Assembly (NCBI GenBank): GCA_019914945.1
Contig: CM034110.1
Coordinates: 5,473,808 to 5,537,807, forward strand
From: Typha latifolia
Taxonomy: Eukaryota; Streptophyta; Magnoliopsida; Poales; Typhaceae
Direction: 5' to 3'
DNA: 64,000 nt
Part shown: positions 14,601-25,553 of the stretch, one piece after another
How the letters are laid out: each line of letters opens with the position of its first letter
How positions within the stretch are numbered: position 1 is the first letter of the stretch
Program-made: the position numbers and the translations under genes
Notes under the pieces: generated by a model
Told to the model about the DNA's origin: nothing
What the model saw: the letters and a program-made list of their open reading frames with translations, nothing else
The model's database searches: none

Positions 14601-16866
14601 TCTTCATATAGTCACTTCATTCAGAGTCTTTTGAGAGAAATTATTAATGGTACTGTGGTGCCCATAGTTCATGCCTGAATGTTACTTTTCATACACTATA
14701 AAATGGAACTTTCCTAATTTTGCACAGGACAATTCAAAAAATTTTAGGAGTTCCATTATTTACTGTCCATTTGTAATTTTGAACATCAGTAGCTTTTCAT
14801 TTGCAACTCATCAATGTTGCAAGTTACTGATTTGCAGAAATTTTCCTAATTGGTTTACGCATTTGAAATGGTAAAGAGAAGATGATGATTTGTGTTAGAG
14901 CCATTAATTCTATACTCATAAAGAGTTAAATTAATGAAGGATATTGTAGATTATGCTCTTTTAATTTGATAAGCTCAATTTTTATGAATTATCTTAGGGC
15001 ATGTTTTGTTGTCAGTTGGTGAAGTGATTTTAGAAAGTGGAAGTCCCTAGGGAACTTACTTTTAACAAAAAAATTATCACTTCTTATTATGTAGCCGAGA
15101 CAGAGAGTAGGAAATTGGAACTATGAGTTTTTTACTTTTTATTGTTCAGTTGGGGAAAGTGAAAAGTAGAATTCTGAACATCAAAGACAAAAATAGAAGT
15201 TTCTTGTACCCCACCAAAATTTCTTATTTGTATGTATATCATTTCAAACATTGTTTCCAAAAGTGCCCAGCTCACTGCATAATGCATAGGTGGTATGTCC
15301 TACGCAACTTAACATTTTAATATATTAAAAATATTACAAAGATATTATATATACTATATATAATATTTGGTTAGTAATAAACTAGTATATGTATAAACGT
15401 ACTAAATAATATGTCTAGATCTATATTATGTACACACAAATAACATTTGGAAGCATCATGTTTTAATTGAATAGAAAACTACAATGCATGCCTATTAGCC
15501 TATATCTAAACTGCCAAATGGCCTCCATAAAATGCATATATGTTGCCAAAAACCGCCCATTGAGTTCATCCCTCTAGGCTGCACATGGCATATGCGGGAC
15601 GGTCCATAGGCTGCAAATGCCAATTCTGCCTCCTAGGTGACCTGCCAAAACTGCTTTTGAAGACGTCACTTTTAAATTTAAAATTTGTGTGTATATCTTT
15701 TAGAATCCATTTTTGCATGGATACCCTTCAGGTTATTTTTTTATAACTATAAATTTAAAATTTTAATACTTACAAGATAAGAACACGTAAAAATCCTTGA
15801 CTGAAAGGAATTTATGAAAAAAAAAAAAAGGTACCTTTGTCTTTTTAGGATCAAATTGATCTATTTTAATGGTTAGTTAGGTTTGACTAGTACCCATGCA
15901 AAAACCAAGGGTTCTAAAGAAATAAACGTAAAATTTAATTTTAGAGTATACATGTAAATAAGAGATGATGGAAGATGGAAGATGATGTATGTTACCCTGT
16001 TTCTTTGTGACTATTTCATGGACAGGTCAATGTTGCCATTTCGTCAAGAGATAATTATTGTGTTGAAGTAGTACTCCGTTGCTTAGCGATGACAGATGAT
16101 GTGCTAGGGCTTTATGCAGTTAATGATGGAGGTCTTCTTGCCACTGTCATGGCAGCTGGTTTTAAAGGTACTGTTTGTATCATAACCTACTAATGGTATG
16201 CATATTTGTCCATTTTGTAGAACTGCTACTTAATCTTTATTACAGGTGAACTCCATCGGTTCCAAACTGGAGTGACAACGGATATTTCACGTCTAGATGC
16301 TTGGTATTCAGATGAGAATGGTTCTGTGGGGAACCCTGCTACTTACATTGTTAAAGGGCTTTGTCGAAGATGCTGTCTACCAGAAATTATCCTTCGTTGT
16401 ATGCAGGTACTCTAGCAAGGTTAAATACATCCCGTCCAGACCTTTGCGTTGTATTCGTCTGCCCTTGCTGTTAGATTTTTATTTCAAATTACTGTAATTC
16501 CTATGGATCTTTTCCTCTTATGTATCTGGTGTTATGTGTCGCAGGTGTCAGTCTTCCTTTCTGAAGCTGGTGATTCACAAGATTATTGTGATCAACTATT
16601 GGATTTAGTTGCTTCATCTGAAATGCTGCAATTGTTTAGTCAGCACCAGTTGGAGGTTTGTATTTGATGATTTATGATATTTCACACCCTATATATTGGT
16701 CTTAACAATTGTTGGTTTCTAGTGTTCTAATCTCCTAAGAATTTAAGGAAGCAAAAATAACTTGATGAAGTTCCTTTCTTTTCAGGAATTCTTATTGTTT
16801 GAGAGAGATCGCTTACTATGTAAAATGGAGTTTGAGGAAGAACTTTCTCTTGATTATCCTGAATAA
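2634..16866 (+). CDS. NUP107: Nuclear pore complex protein NUP107, 3' part (14 exons)
   Basis: This encodes the C-terminal part (651 residues) of plant Nup107, a scaffold nucleoporin of the Y-shaped (Nup107-160) subcomplex at the nuclear envelope. Exons: 2634-2866, 2932-2989, 7630-7718, 7816-7947, 10733-10855, 12371-12469, 12556-12747, 12928-13102, 13203-13359, 14257-14459, 16026-16167, 16246-16406, 16545-16655 and 16786-16866. All introns fit GT-AG and the frame stays open to TAA at 16864-16866. Family blocks seen in order include SACWAIAKSWLDVQVDL, DLLWSWISPSEDDQ, PHGDPQMLRFGAHIVLVLRY, MYAMFLFSKQHEELVGVYAS, AEQHRLQSLQKAMAIQWLCF, EYYSCDATYRNWLK, LHATAMLRLPSGEC and GLCRRCCLPEIILRCMQ. The 5' exons, covering several hundred residues, were not found upstream, so the gene is partial here. 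Introns reach 4.6 kb and contain repeats. An AATAAA overlaps the stop codon. Confidence 0.93.
3185..3735. mobile_element. Dispersed GATTGGGATTG/TATCGG repeat in NUP107 intron
   Basis: The segment opens with a GATATTGGGATTGAGAATG-type motif followed by a TATCGG-rich stretch, then an AT-rich body with repeated 'AGAAAAATTA' words, and closes with a related motif in opposite sense. The same motif order occurs at 9100-9800, and partly at 5625-5765 and 63105-63185. It looks like a non-autonomous transposon family; the superfamily is not clear because no clean ends or target duplication were found. Confidence 0.45.
5625..5765. mobile_element. Partial copy of the GATTGGGATTG/TATCGG repeat
   Basis: A GGTTCGAAAAATCGGGGTTGG-like start, a GGATTGAGATTGGCC motif, then CAATACATATCGGTCGG and GACTGTATCGGG match the head of the repeat at 3185 and 9100. 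The rest of the element is absent or too diverged. It lies in the 4.6-kb NUP107 intron (2990-7629). Confidence 0.4.
9100..9800. mobile_element. Dispersed repeat copy in NUP107 intron
   Basis: The head (9105-9175) carries GGGATTGGG and ATATATCGGC motifs. The middle (9190-9290) is AT-rich and resembles the copy at 3185, and the tail (9690-9790) carries the motif family inverted (GATTTGGATTGGGGTCAGCC). A pyrimidine-rich run lies at 9300-9500 inside it. It falls within the intron 7948-10732. The short ORFs here have no recognisable domain. Confidence 0.45.
10606..10645. repeat. Perfect 20-bp tandem duplication
   Basis: The unit TCCTTTTTGATATAGATGGC occurs twice back to back, at 10606-10625 and 10626-10645, about 90 bases before the NUP107 exon at 10733. 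It is intronic and of no obvious function. Confidence 0.95.
12470..12533 (+). repeat. 32-bp tandem duplication of a NUP107 splice donor
   Basis: The intron following the exon 12371-12469 begins at 12470 (GTTAGT). The first 32 bases of the intron are duplicated exactly once (12470-12501 and 12502-12533) with one substitution, so a second donor-like site (GTTAGC) sits 32 bases downstream. The intron is only 86 bases long and ends at the acceptor before 12556. Confidence 0.95.
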
Positions 16867-18313
16867 ATACAATTGAAGGTCTTTGGTAAATACATTTAAA
16901 CAATTTTTTCCTTGTGTTATGCAAAGAAAGCTGCCTATCATTCATGACATCAATATTTCTGCATGCTATCTTTTGCATATCAATATTTCTGCATATTTTG
17001 CATATTCAAGGTAAATGTAACATTTTGGAAAAATAAGATGCATATTTGGCATTTCCTTTGTGGCTAATGGGAATAGGAATTCTGATGCTTATGAAGCAAT
17101 AGCAATCACAATGTTTTCTCAAGTTGGATCACATCAAAGAGTTATCTTATCATTTTTTGAGAATGTGATGCATCATAATGTGCCTAATAAAAAGATGGTA
17201 ATAGTAACATAGACAATTTTCCAATTTTTGAATTACCTCAGGAATGTGTCTAGGAAAATGTTGGGGATGTTTCAAAAGATCTTTAAAGTTACTCTTATTA
17301 GACTTAAAGGAATAAATAATTATTGCATTGCTTAACTTCAATCTATTAATGTGTATGCTTCAATTAGATGAGATATTACAGTATTATTTATGTGCCTATA
17401 ATATCTTTGGATATGGAATGCTATATTATGAAGGTAGTTTAGAATATATAGATAAAATGTATGTTCTTTCACATCTATATAGTTTAGGTTGTTTTTTTTG
17501 AGTTTTGGACTATTTAAGTTTGCCCCTAATATTTTTTACACGACTAATTCATCGTGAAAGTTAAATACAAGATTGTGTATTTGGAAACCGCTGACCTAGT
17601 TAGTGACTTCTAGGTATTAGTCACTGATTGGATAAGGTACTTATATGGAAAAATCAAATCTTCTAAAGAATGCCAAATCTCGGGAGAAATTTCTATATAA
17701 ATCGTTTTCCATTTCAACAACTTCCAAACATAAGTTCTTTACAGAATCAACAACTTATATAAAAACTTTTTACTCAGACTTGGCATTTTTGTTTGTAACA
17801 TTTGAAATTTCTATATGCTTTGATGATCCAGCGGTTTTTCTATACACACATAATCTTGTATTTAAATTTTGAAATGTACTAGGCATGTAAAATAAATATT
17901 TGGGAGGTTTAGTTTGGTCAAACACTGTTATTTTCTTTCTTTTCTTAATTTATCCTTGTTGGTTTTCAATGTCTAACATGAGGTTTTGGTGCTCATTTGA
18001 GCCTAAGGAAATATTATAGTTGCTTATATTAAATGCAGAAATATCATAGTAATGTTATATACAGAAACTCCAATTTGTATTAACAGAGAAATGAAATATT
18101 TTGAAAATGGCCGTGGTACGCAGGCGGTCATCCCATCGCATGGCGCCAAAGTGGAAAGTGAGCACTGAGATGGTTTAGCATTTTCAATATATAAAGCAAA
18201 TAAAACATAATTATATATGATATATAATAATACTAATTAACATATATAAAAATTTAAATAGTACAATTTGCAATCATAACAACAAAAGATCACAATTCAC
18301 GGATATGTGTATA

Positions 18314-18316
<3 letters not shown>

Positions 18317-18370
<54 letters not shown>
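18317..18370. repeat. (GT)27 microsatellite
   Basis: An uninterrupted GT dinucleotide run of about 54 bases is followed by a short AT run. It is a potential length-polymorphic marker. Confidence 0.98.
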
Positions 18371-18376
<6 letters not shown>

Positions 18377-21089
18377 TTTATTAATGCATCTTAAAAAAAT
18401 AAATTTTTGAAAGGCCCAAATGTTTATACTGTATACAGTATAGCTCAATTCTTTTAAGTTCAAAATCTTTAGTTGAGCACATGATAGAGCACATGGCCTA
18501 CCTTTACAAGCTGGTGAGGGAGAGAAAAAAGTGAGCGCCAGCCCAACATGTTAGAGAGAGCGAATAAGGCAGTGACCTTTTCCACCACTAACTTGTGCTG
18601 CATGTTGCCTGCATATTGCCTGCATGTTGCCTCTCGGTTTCGCTTGAGATAGGAGACGCTCTATTAGGGCTCAAATCTCCATGAAGAGGGAAGTATATTG
18701 GGTTTTGGATTGGGTGTTTTTCTCTTAAATTGTTTAATTCTCAAACTCGTTTTTTGACCCATTAGCCCAATTCAACCTGACCCACTGTTCTGCCAAAGCA
18801 GGCCGCCCGACCCACCCAGGCCATCTTGTCGGCCCGACAGCTGCCTATTCCCTTTTGTGGGGCTGCCAGTTCTCCACCCCATCAAGCCAAGCCACCTTGG
18901 CCTCTTCCCAAAACACTGTAGAAATATATCAAGGAATATGCTGTACTCATTCATGTTTGAAAGAACATCTAAAATTGGGACTTATCAGAAAATATAGATA
19001 TCTTCATTTCTTAATTTGAGCTGTTAATCTGTATTCTTTAACCAGATACAGGTTTGAGATACTATAATATTATTTCTTTGATTAGTCTTTTCAAGATATT
19101 ATCTTTGGACGCTAAATGCTATTAGTTGGGATGGTTTCTCAAATATAGACAAAATGATTTTTTGTCCTTTTTTGTGCATTTGTCCTTGTTGATTTTCAAT
19201 GCCTAACATGAGTTTTGGGTTGTGGGATCTCACCAACAAATACTTGCTGATGCTTATTTTCACTGATATTATGGGTTAGTAAAATAAGTAAAATTCAAAT
19301 GTGGATATTATTCTCAGAACGCAAATTAAATGAGCAGAGTATTTTCTAGGCAGATTCCTTTTATTAGTAATTAAAATGGTATTTAGCCCCTATTATGTAT
19401 CACTCCTTGAATGAATTTACACATCCATGGGAAAATATTCCATATTTTAATCTATAAATATATATATTTCAAGCAATACATGCAAGATATAAAGATCAAT
19501 GTTGACCTTTAGGTGTTGTGTTATTTTGCAGAATCAATTCATAGTTCTGATTTATTCCAATCAGCTTTATATCATGATCGTTATTTTTATTGCTAATATT
19601 TTTCCTTGACATAGCAATACTCGCTATGCATGAAAAGGAAGGAGTGAGGTATACTCTAGATTAGTTAAACCACCTAGAAGCCTGTTGATTATTTTATGTG
19701 AATTTCATGTCTCTATTTTGTTTACAGTATCCAGTTGTATATAGCACGGATACTATTATAGATGCCTCTATGTGAATTTCATGTCTTTATTGGATATTTA
19801 TCATATAAAAATACTTGCTATGACTCCATAGAAGCATGCCTGTTGGATGCCTTTTTTACTTAGCCGGGCTTTTAAGTTTGTGAATGTCTTGGTACTTCAA
19901 GAATGCTTTCGAGGCAACTATTTCTAGATCCAGATTGAAATTGACAATCCTGATGAAATCCTAGCAAACTTTAACAGCTTGATAGATTATGGGACTCTTC
20001 ACTAAGAAGCATAATTACCAATATAGTTGCTTGAGAATGCTGGAAAGCTCAATGTTGACCCACCCACTTGAATGTCATGTTTTCCTGCTATTCTGATGAT
20101 ATCTTGTATCCCAAGGTCACATTTCTAATTCCTGCATTAGTTGCGACAAGTTAGAACATTACAAAAATACAACTTCTATATAATAGGAAGACCAAAATTA
20201 ACATTCGTAGCAAAAAGCCATAATAACAGCCTGATTCAATGTAGGATCTTACATATAATAGAACTCTATGGAAACATAGGATCCATATAACCGAGCCCAG
20301 GTAGTTGGGAGTAACAGCTTGTTGTATCTTGTCTAAAAATGGCAAAATAGTATCAAAAGCAGTTTTATATTCGCATCGATAGGTGAGAAGTGTAATAAGT
20401 GTAATTGCACATTGCCTGTAGAGGACAGTGTCTTCCTCTTTGTTGGGACAATCTTGATCAGAATTATCTGATATTAATTTTATTTGCTGACAAGAAAACT
20501 ATAAATCTCTTATCCCTTTTTATCCCTGAATCACAGGTTAACACTTTCTGATGGGCTCCTGTATCTCCTATGATGGAGCTTATTAATGTTCAATATTAAA
20601 TGGGAGCTTTGGAGCCGAGTAGGCAGGAAATTTAGCAGAAAGGATGAAAAGGATGTGCTGGAGGTCTCTCTTTTCCAGCCATGGAAGCTTTGTTGCAGTA
20701 TTAATGTGTTCATGGACATCTCTTTTTTCTGCTAGATAGATTGTTCAAATTACTTTGTATAAAAGTTGTCACATCTCATGTTGTATGTAGAAGGCATGCT
20801 AATATTAACTTAGGCGATTGCTATTTAAATATTGTGTGGCTGCTATGACATCCTAAATAGAGTACTTTTCGTTCTTCTTTCTGTAGATGAGACTTGAAAC
20901 TTTTGAATATATCAATTTGAAACTACATATTCTTATTGCCACTAATTCTCAAATATTTCTCCTATACGAGCTTAAAGTCGTGTTTAAGAATTGACTTGGA
21001 AATATCTTAAACAGGTTTATTGTTACCATTACAATATCCTCGAGAGTACAGCACCAGGAAAGCCTTGTTTTCTTTTGCAAGAATTGACA

Positions 21090-21360
21090 TATTGACATGG
21101 GAATTGACTTGAATTGAGGCACCTTTTTATGAGTTGATTAAGGTACGCAAATGATGTGATTTATACTCAAACATGTCAACCCATGTCATAGAAGAACTGC
21201 TCTTTCCCTCCTGTGAATTGTGAGCTAGATTAAAGCGCATCTATTGTACTCTAGGTGATATAGTAGCATACGGTTTGAATGCATCAGTGGAGTCCTCGTT
21301 AGATCTTTTCTAATATTGTAGAAGAATGAGGGGTTAAATTAAAAATAATTCAGGGTGCCA
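21090..21360. repeat. Diverged direct repeat, copy 1
   Basis: This segment resembles 24130-24380 in the same orientation. Shared blocks in order are an AACTTGAATTGAAGCACC-like start, GATTAAGGTGCCCAAATGATGTGAT, CCATGCCATGGAA, CCTATGAATTGTTGTGAGCTAGA-like words and a GGGGTTAA end, all with substitutions. It seems to be the remnant of an old duplication of kinase 3'-flanking DNA or a transposon copy. Confidence 0.5.
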
Positions 21361-21792
21361 TCTAGAAATTTAATAAACCTATAACTTAATATTGATGGAC
21401 TCTCCATATTAAGCTCAGCTTGCAGTTTATAACAGGTCGAGCTTGTTTAATCTTCTCAAATTCAGGTAAACATCCAGGTGAGTTAAATAAAAAGGGTAGG
21501 TTTAATCAAATTCTCCTTGATAAGTCTCAGGGAGTATATTATCAAAGGTTAGATTGTCAATTCTAAATCTAGATACTAATTATGGGGATATTTGAATAAA
21601 AAAATGTTTTATTGTTTGGTAATAGTAAAATTGGGCTCTTGGAATTAGTGCATTCATTTTTATACTAGTTGTATATATCTTATAATAAAATGCCCATTTA
21701 TATAGGAGATATCTAATCTTATTATTTTGAAAATTTAAAGCTTTTTATTGTAAACGCTCCCAATAAATGGCTATCCAACTTGATTATTAATA

Positions 21793-22176
21793 GGAAAATT
21801 TATATATAATATCCTATCTTTTAATAAAATTATAGTCTACACTATGCATTTTCACTATAGAAAATGTTCTGGTGTTAGATATGTTAGTTAAACTTAATTA
21901 AACATCTGGGTTAAGTTAACTATACTAAGTAATTATAAAAATACTCTCAACCAAATCATTAAGGGTGTTTTAGTTATTTTAAAAATAAGGGCATTTTAGT
22001 TATTTTAGAAATAAAATTTCTATTTAACGAAATATTCTGACGGTATTAGTTCAAATTTAATATAAAGTGTTTTCTGTATATATATTTGGTAAATCATAAG
22101 GCTTAATTTGTAAATAGTAAAAATGTAGGTGTAAACCACAATTTTGTTAAAAAGGTAAAGTGTTATATGCAAATTC
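21793..22176. mobile_element. Foldback (long-TIR) MITE
   Basis: The first and last 65 or so bases are inverted copies at roughly 70% identity. The left end starts GGAAAATTTATATATAATAT, and the reverse complement of the right end starts GAATTTGCATATAACACTTT. The left end and the internal TTAGTTAAACTTAATTAAAC region resemble the long-TIR element at 37178-37999, so they probably belong to related families. No convincing target duplication was found. Confidence 0.6.
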
Positions 22177-22975
22177 TTTTTTTAATAAAATGTTTTAAAA
22201 GTCAAATGCTATTTACTTATTTAATTTTTGGAAAAAAAATTTAAGACTATTAGATATAAGCACTTAATGGATAACCCCTGATGTACTGTGAAATTATTGA
22301 GGCAATTTGCACCAAAAAATTCCCTCAGTTTTCATATTGTAATATGGGTTTCTCTATTTTCGAGTTACATTTTTGGGCCTCCTTTAATCATAATACATAA
22401 TTTATCCTTTTCATAACCATTTAATTAAATCTCTACCTGCTCAAAACCCCATTCTTCATCTTTGTTCTGTATTTTCTTTTATCACCATCAACCCTAGCTT
22501 TCTGTCTCACGCATCAAACCCTTTGTCCTTTTCTCTTCTTCTCTAGTATTGCCCTTTCATTCTTATACATCAAACTTTAACGTATACATTCAACTATTTC
22601 TTGTTCATCATTATTCTCCCCTTCTCTTCTACACCATTTTTCACCATTTTTGTTTGATCTTATGGCTCCTCGGCAATAGCGCAAGATAAATCTTTCAATA
22701 GTTTCAGGTAATTAGTATCACGATTAGTATAAACTATTTATTTTTCTCTACAACTTTAGAGTTATTGCATCATCATCATAAACTTATACTGATCTAAAAA
22801 AATATAGCTAAGAATCACACTATTTTTGTAATTGAGGCTAAAAATGATAACTGAAGTTGACCAATTTAGGAGCTCGATATGTAACTGATTTTTCTAAATG
22901 TACTAGATTACTCCTAATGGTCAAAGCGAGCCCTTTAATTCAATTTTTCATTCTTTAATTCAGAATTAATCCAAT

Positions 22976-23034
22976 TTCCCCAAGTAGGATTCGAACCTAT
23001 GACCAAGTCAGTTAACAGCCGACCGCTCTACTAT
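22976..23034 (-). pseudogene. trnN-GUU: Truncated plastid-type tRNA-Asn(GUU) copy
   Basis: On the minus strand the segment reads TAGAGCGGTCGGCTGTTAAC, then a short variable part, then GGTTCGAATCCTACTTGGGG. These are the D-stem 3' half, the GUU anticodon arm, the T arm and the 3' acceptor strand of plastid trnN-GUU. The 5' acceptor strand and first half of the D arm are missing, so it cannot fold as a full tRNA. The flanking AAAGGGCTCGCTTTGACC at about 22920-22940 also has a plastid look. It is best read as a nuclear insertion of plastid DNA that has since decayed. Confidence 0.75.
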
Positions 23035-24129
23035 AATTTTATTTGTCATGTAAAATTTTTTAGCATAGTACTTTTAGACATTTAACTATTATATATACTT
23101 TTTCAAATTATTCATTTTAAAGGCACATTATATCGAATAACTCAATGTCTCCATAAGAATATTGACCGATGGGATCTAGCATCATGTGTCCAAATTCAAC
23201 GATAGGACTGCAAACAAGTCAAAATTGTGTATTAAAAAATATTAAATACTTCTCTACCTAGTGATAAATACACAAAAGATATCAACGACATAATAACTTA
23301 GTAACATAATTACATAAAATTATTTATAACTGTTAGAATTTGATAAGTACATTTATTAGTGGAGACACATATTGTGAATAATCATCTTTCTAATTAACAC
23401 AAATAGATACGTAGCTAAAGTAAAATTGATGGAGATATAAGTGTAGTGGTACCTATTGCGAAATCATACGGTGTAAGAAATGATTATAGTTTTTCGTTCT
23501 TTAAGCTCTTTCAATTGGGGAAAATTTTCATATATAATTAAGATTTAATATCCTGTCTATTTACAAAAATAGGATAATAGCAATGAAGCGAAAGAATAAA
23601 ACATTATGAGAGTGGATTATAAATTTATAGAAAATGGCTTAGATGAATAACCTAAGAAAAGACATATTAAACACAACACATACGGTAGCATTTTCCTTAT
23701 TATTTCAAGCGGAATAAGTAGTAGACAAAAAAGATGGTGTAGAAATGAGAGATAGAAGAAAAGGTAGATGAAAAGTATAGTAACTTTTCTTAGTATATGA
23801 GAGACATGTATCAAAAATAAGAAAAAGTGAGAAATGAAAGAAAAAGAAAAGGACAACAAAATATGTCTAATTTTTCTCTCTATTCTTATAGTGTCACATA
23901 ATACTTAATAAAGCACTAAATGGTAGGGAAAAAAATATATATGCAAAATGTCTTATTTGCAAAGGAAATTAAAAACGGACCTAAGTGACAAAATAAAAAA
24001 TACTATGTTTTTGGTACAAATTTTCCATTGTATTTCAATAGATCTTTGCATAAATTGGTTTCCATTCGTCAAGCATTGCATCCTAAACTGTTCACCATAA
24101 GGAAATCCTTATCTTTTGTTGCTAGAGCT

Positions 24130-24380
24130 AACATGTAAAGAAACTTGAATTGAAGCACCAGTTCCAAATTGATTAAGGTGCCCAAATGATGTGATATGTA
24201 CTTGAATTTTTCAATCCATGCCATGGAAAATCTTCTTTTTCCATCCTATGAATTGTTGTGAGCTAGAATAAAGCACATCTAAGACAATATTTATTCAAGG
24301 TTATATAGTTGTCAACAAGAAAAAGGCTGGAATTCATCCATAGAGTTCTCAATTATAGAAAAACCAGGGGTTAAGATAAA
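24130..24380. repeat. Diverged direct repeat, copy 2
   Basis: This is the partner of 21090-21360. It lies just upstream of a dispersed repeat and about 1.2 kb beyond the 3' end of the kinase gene. A further fragment matching kinase 3' flank (25490-25550) is found in pieces at 21540-21790, supporting an old local duplication. Confidence 0.5.
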
Positions 24381-24439
24381 AGTACTTGGTGAATGGTGAT
24401 AAAAGTTATTGACCAAGGTAAGTCTCCAAACCAAACAAT

Positions 24440-25010
24440 ATATTCAAGGCAAATGTTTCAATACCCATTTAAAAATTATAATCTTAATCCAACGACTATA
24501 ATAGTTAGTTTTCATATCTAGTACCAGTTCTAAAACCACATTATATAAAAAAAATAGTATATTAGTTAAGAAGATTTAATTACGTGTGCCTAACTTCTTA
24601 ATTATACGTTATTTTCTTCTTTTAAGACTTTTCTCTTAAATATGATTATGCCTTAATTATATAAGATATCATTTGATTCTTTGGAGATAAACTTCAATTT
24701 AAATATGATTCTCTATCTCTTTCTGTTAAAATTTAATTTAAATCAATCTTAAACTAATGAGAGATATATCTAAATAATAAAAAATAATCAAAGAGATAAA
24801 ATGTAATTAAATTTTCATCAAGTTAATTATAAAAGACATCACTACCCTTATTTTGATATATATATGCATTACTCTCAGTTAAGGATATATATGTCTTTTA
24901 CTTGATAAAATATTAAGATAATATAATTGTCAAAAAATAATATGCAAGGTAACATATTTAAAAAATAATAATTACCTACCGAACCCGATAATATCTTTCA
25001 TTCCTATTAT
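24440..25010. repeat. Dispersed repeat family, copy A
   Basis: About 570 bases match 55250-55810 in the same order and orientation. Shared blocks include GGCAAAT at the start, ATAATAG, AGTAC, AAGAAGATT, TTTCTCTTA, AAACTTCAATTTAAAT, AAATAATC, AAAGAGATAA, TTAAGATAATATAATTG and an ATTACCTA end. It is AT-rich and non-coding. It is likely a transposon-derived repeat, but the superfamily is not determined. Confidence 0.6.
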
Positions 25011-25553
25011 ATCCTTGAGGATCTTAACCATTATATATTTATCAAGCCGACTAATAAATAATTAGCTCTACGGTACAAAAGAAGCGCTCTATATTCAAAT
25101 AAGTGAGTTTCAAATTTATTTACGCAAGTATTTGTTAAAAATTACCAAAAAATGCTCTCCAAGTTTGCCATTCTTTCTTGTTGAATAAAATCACTATTTC
25201 AGAAAGAGATTCTATTTGGCTTCAATAGAGGTTGGTTTGATCATGTTTCTTCGATAATTCCCAAGGATATGTAAATGTATATTGAATTAGTAATACAATG
25301 ACATTTAAGCCAAAAGCAATATAAACTTGATAAACTTGAGCTTGAAACAGTTTCAGTTTAAGAAACTTTCTTTTTAAAATCTATTAACAAAGCACAGGTA
25401 TACATCTAATTATAACTAGCATAACTATGTTTCTACTTTCTAACTGTCATTGATAACATCAGACTTGTTCTATGTACAAATGCTTCTACAGGAGATTGTC
25501 TATTCTAAAATCTAGACACTGATAAATGGCTATGCAACTTGATTTCTAAAGCT

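Larger units (their letters stand above)
16867..25553. other. Intergenic region between NUP107 and the kinase
   Basis: No intact gene is seen in 8.7 kb. The stretch is AT-rich. It holds the 3' flank of NUP107, small local duplications (for example near 16950-17000 and 18600-18640), a GT microsatellite, a foldback element, a plastid-type tRNA fragment and two diverged direct repeats. The remaining open frames are short and lack domains. Confidence 0.6.
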
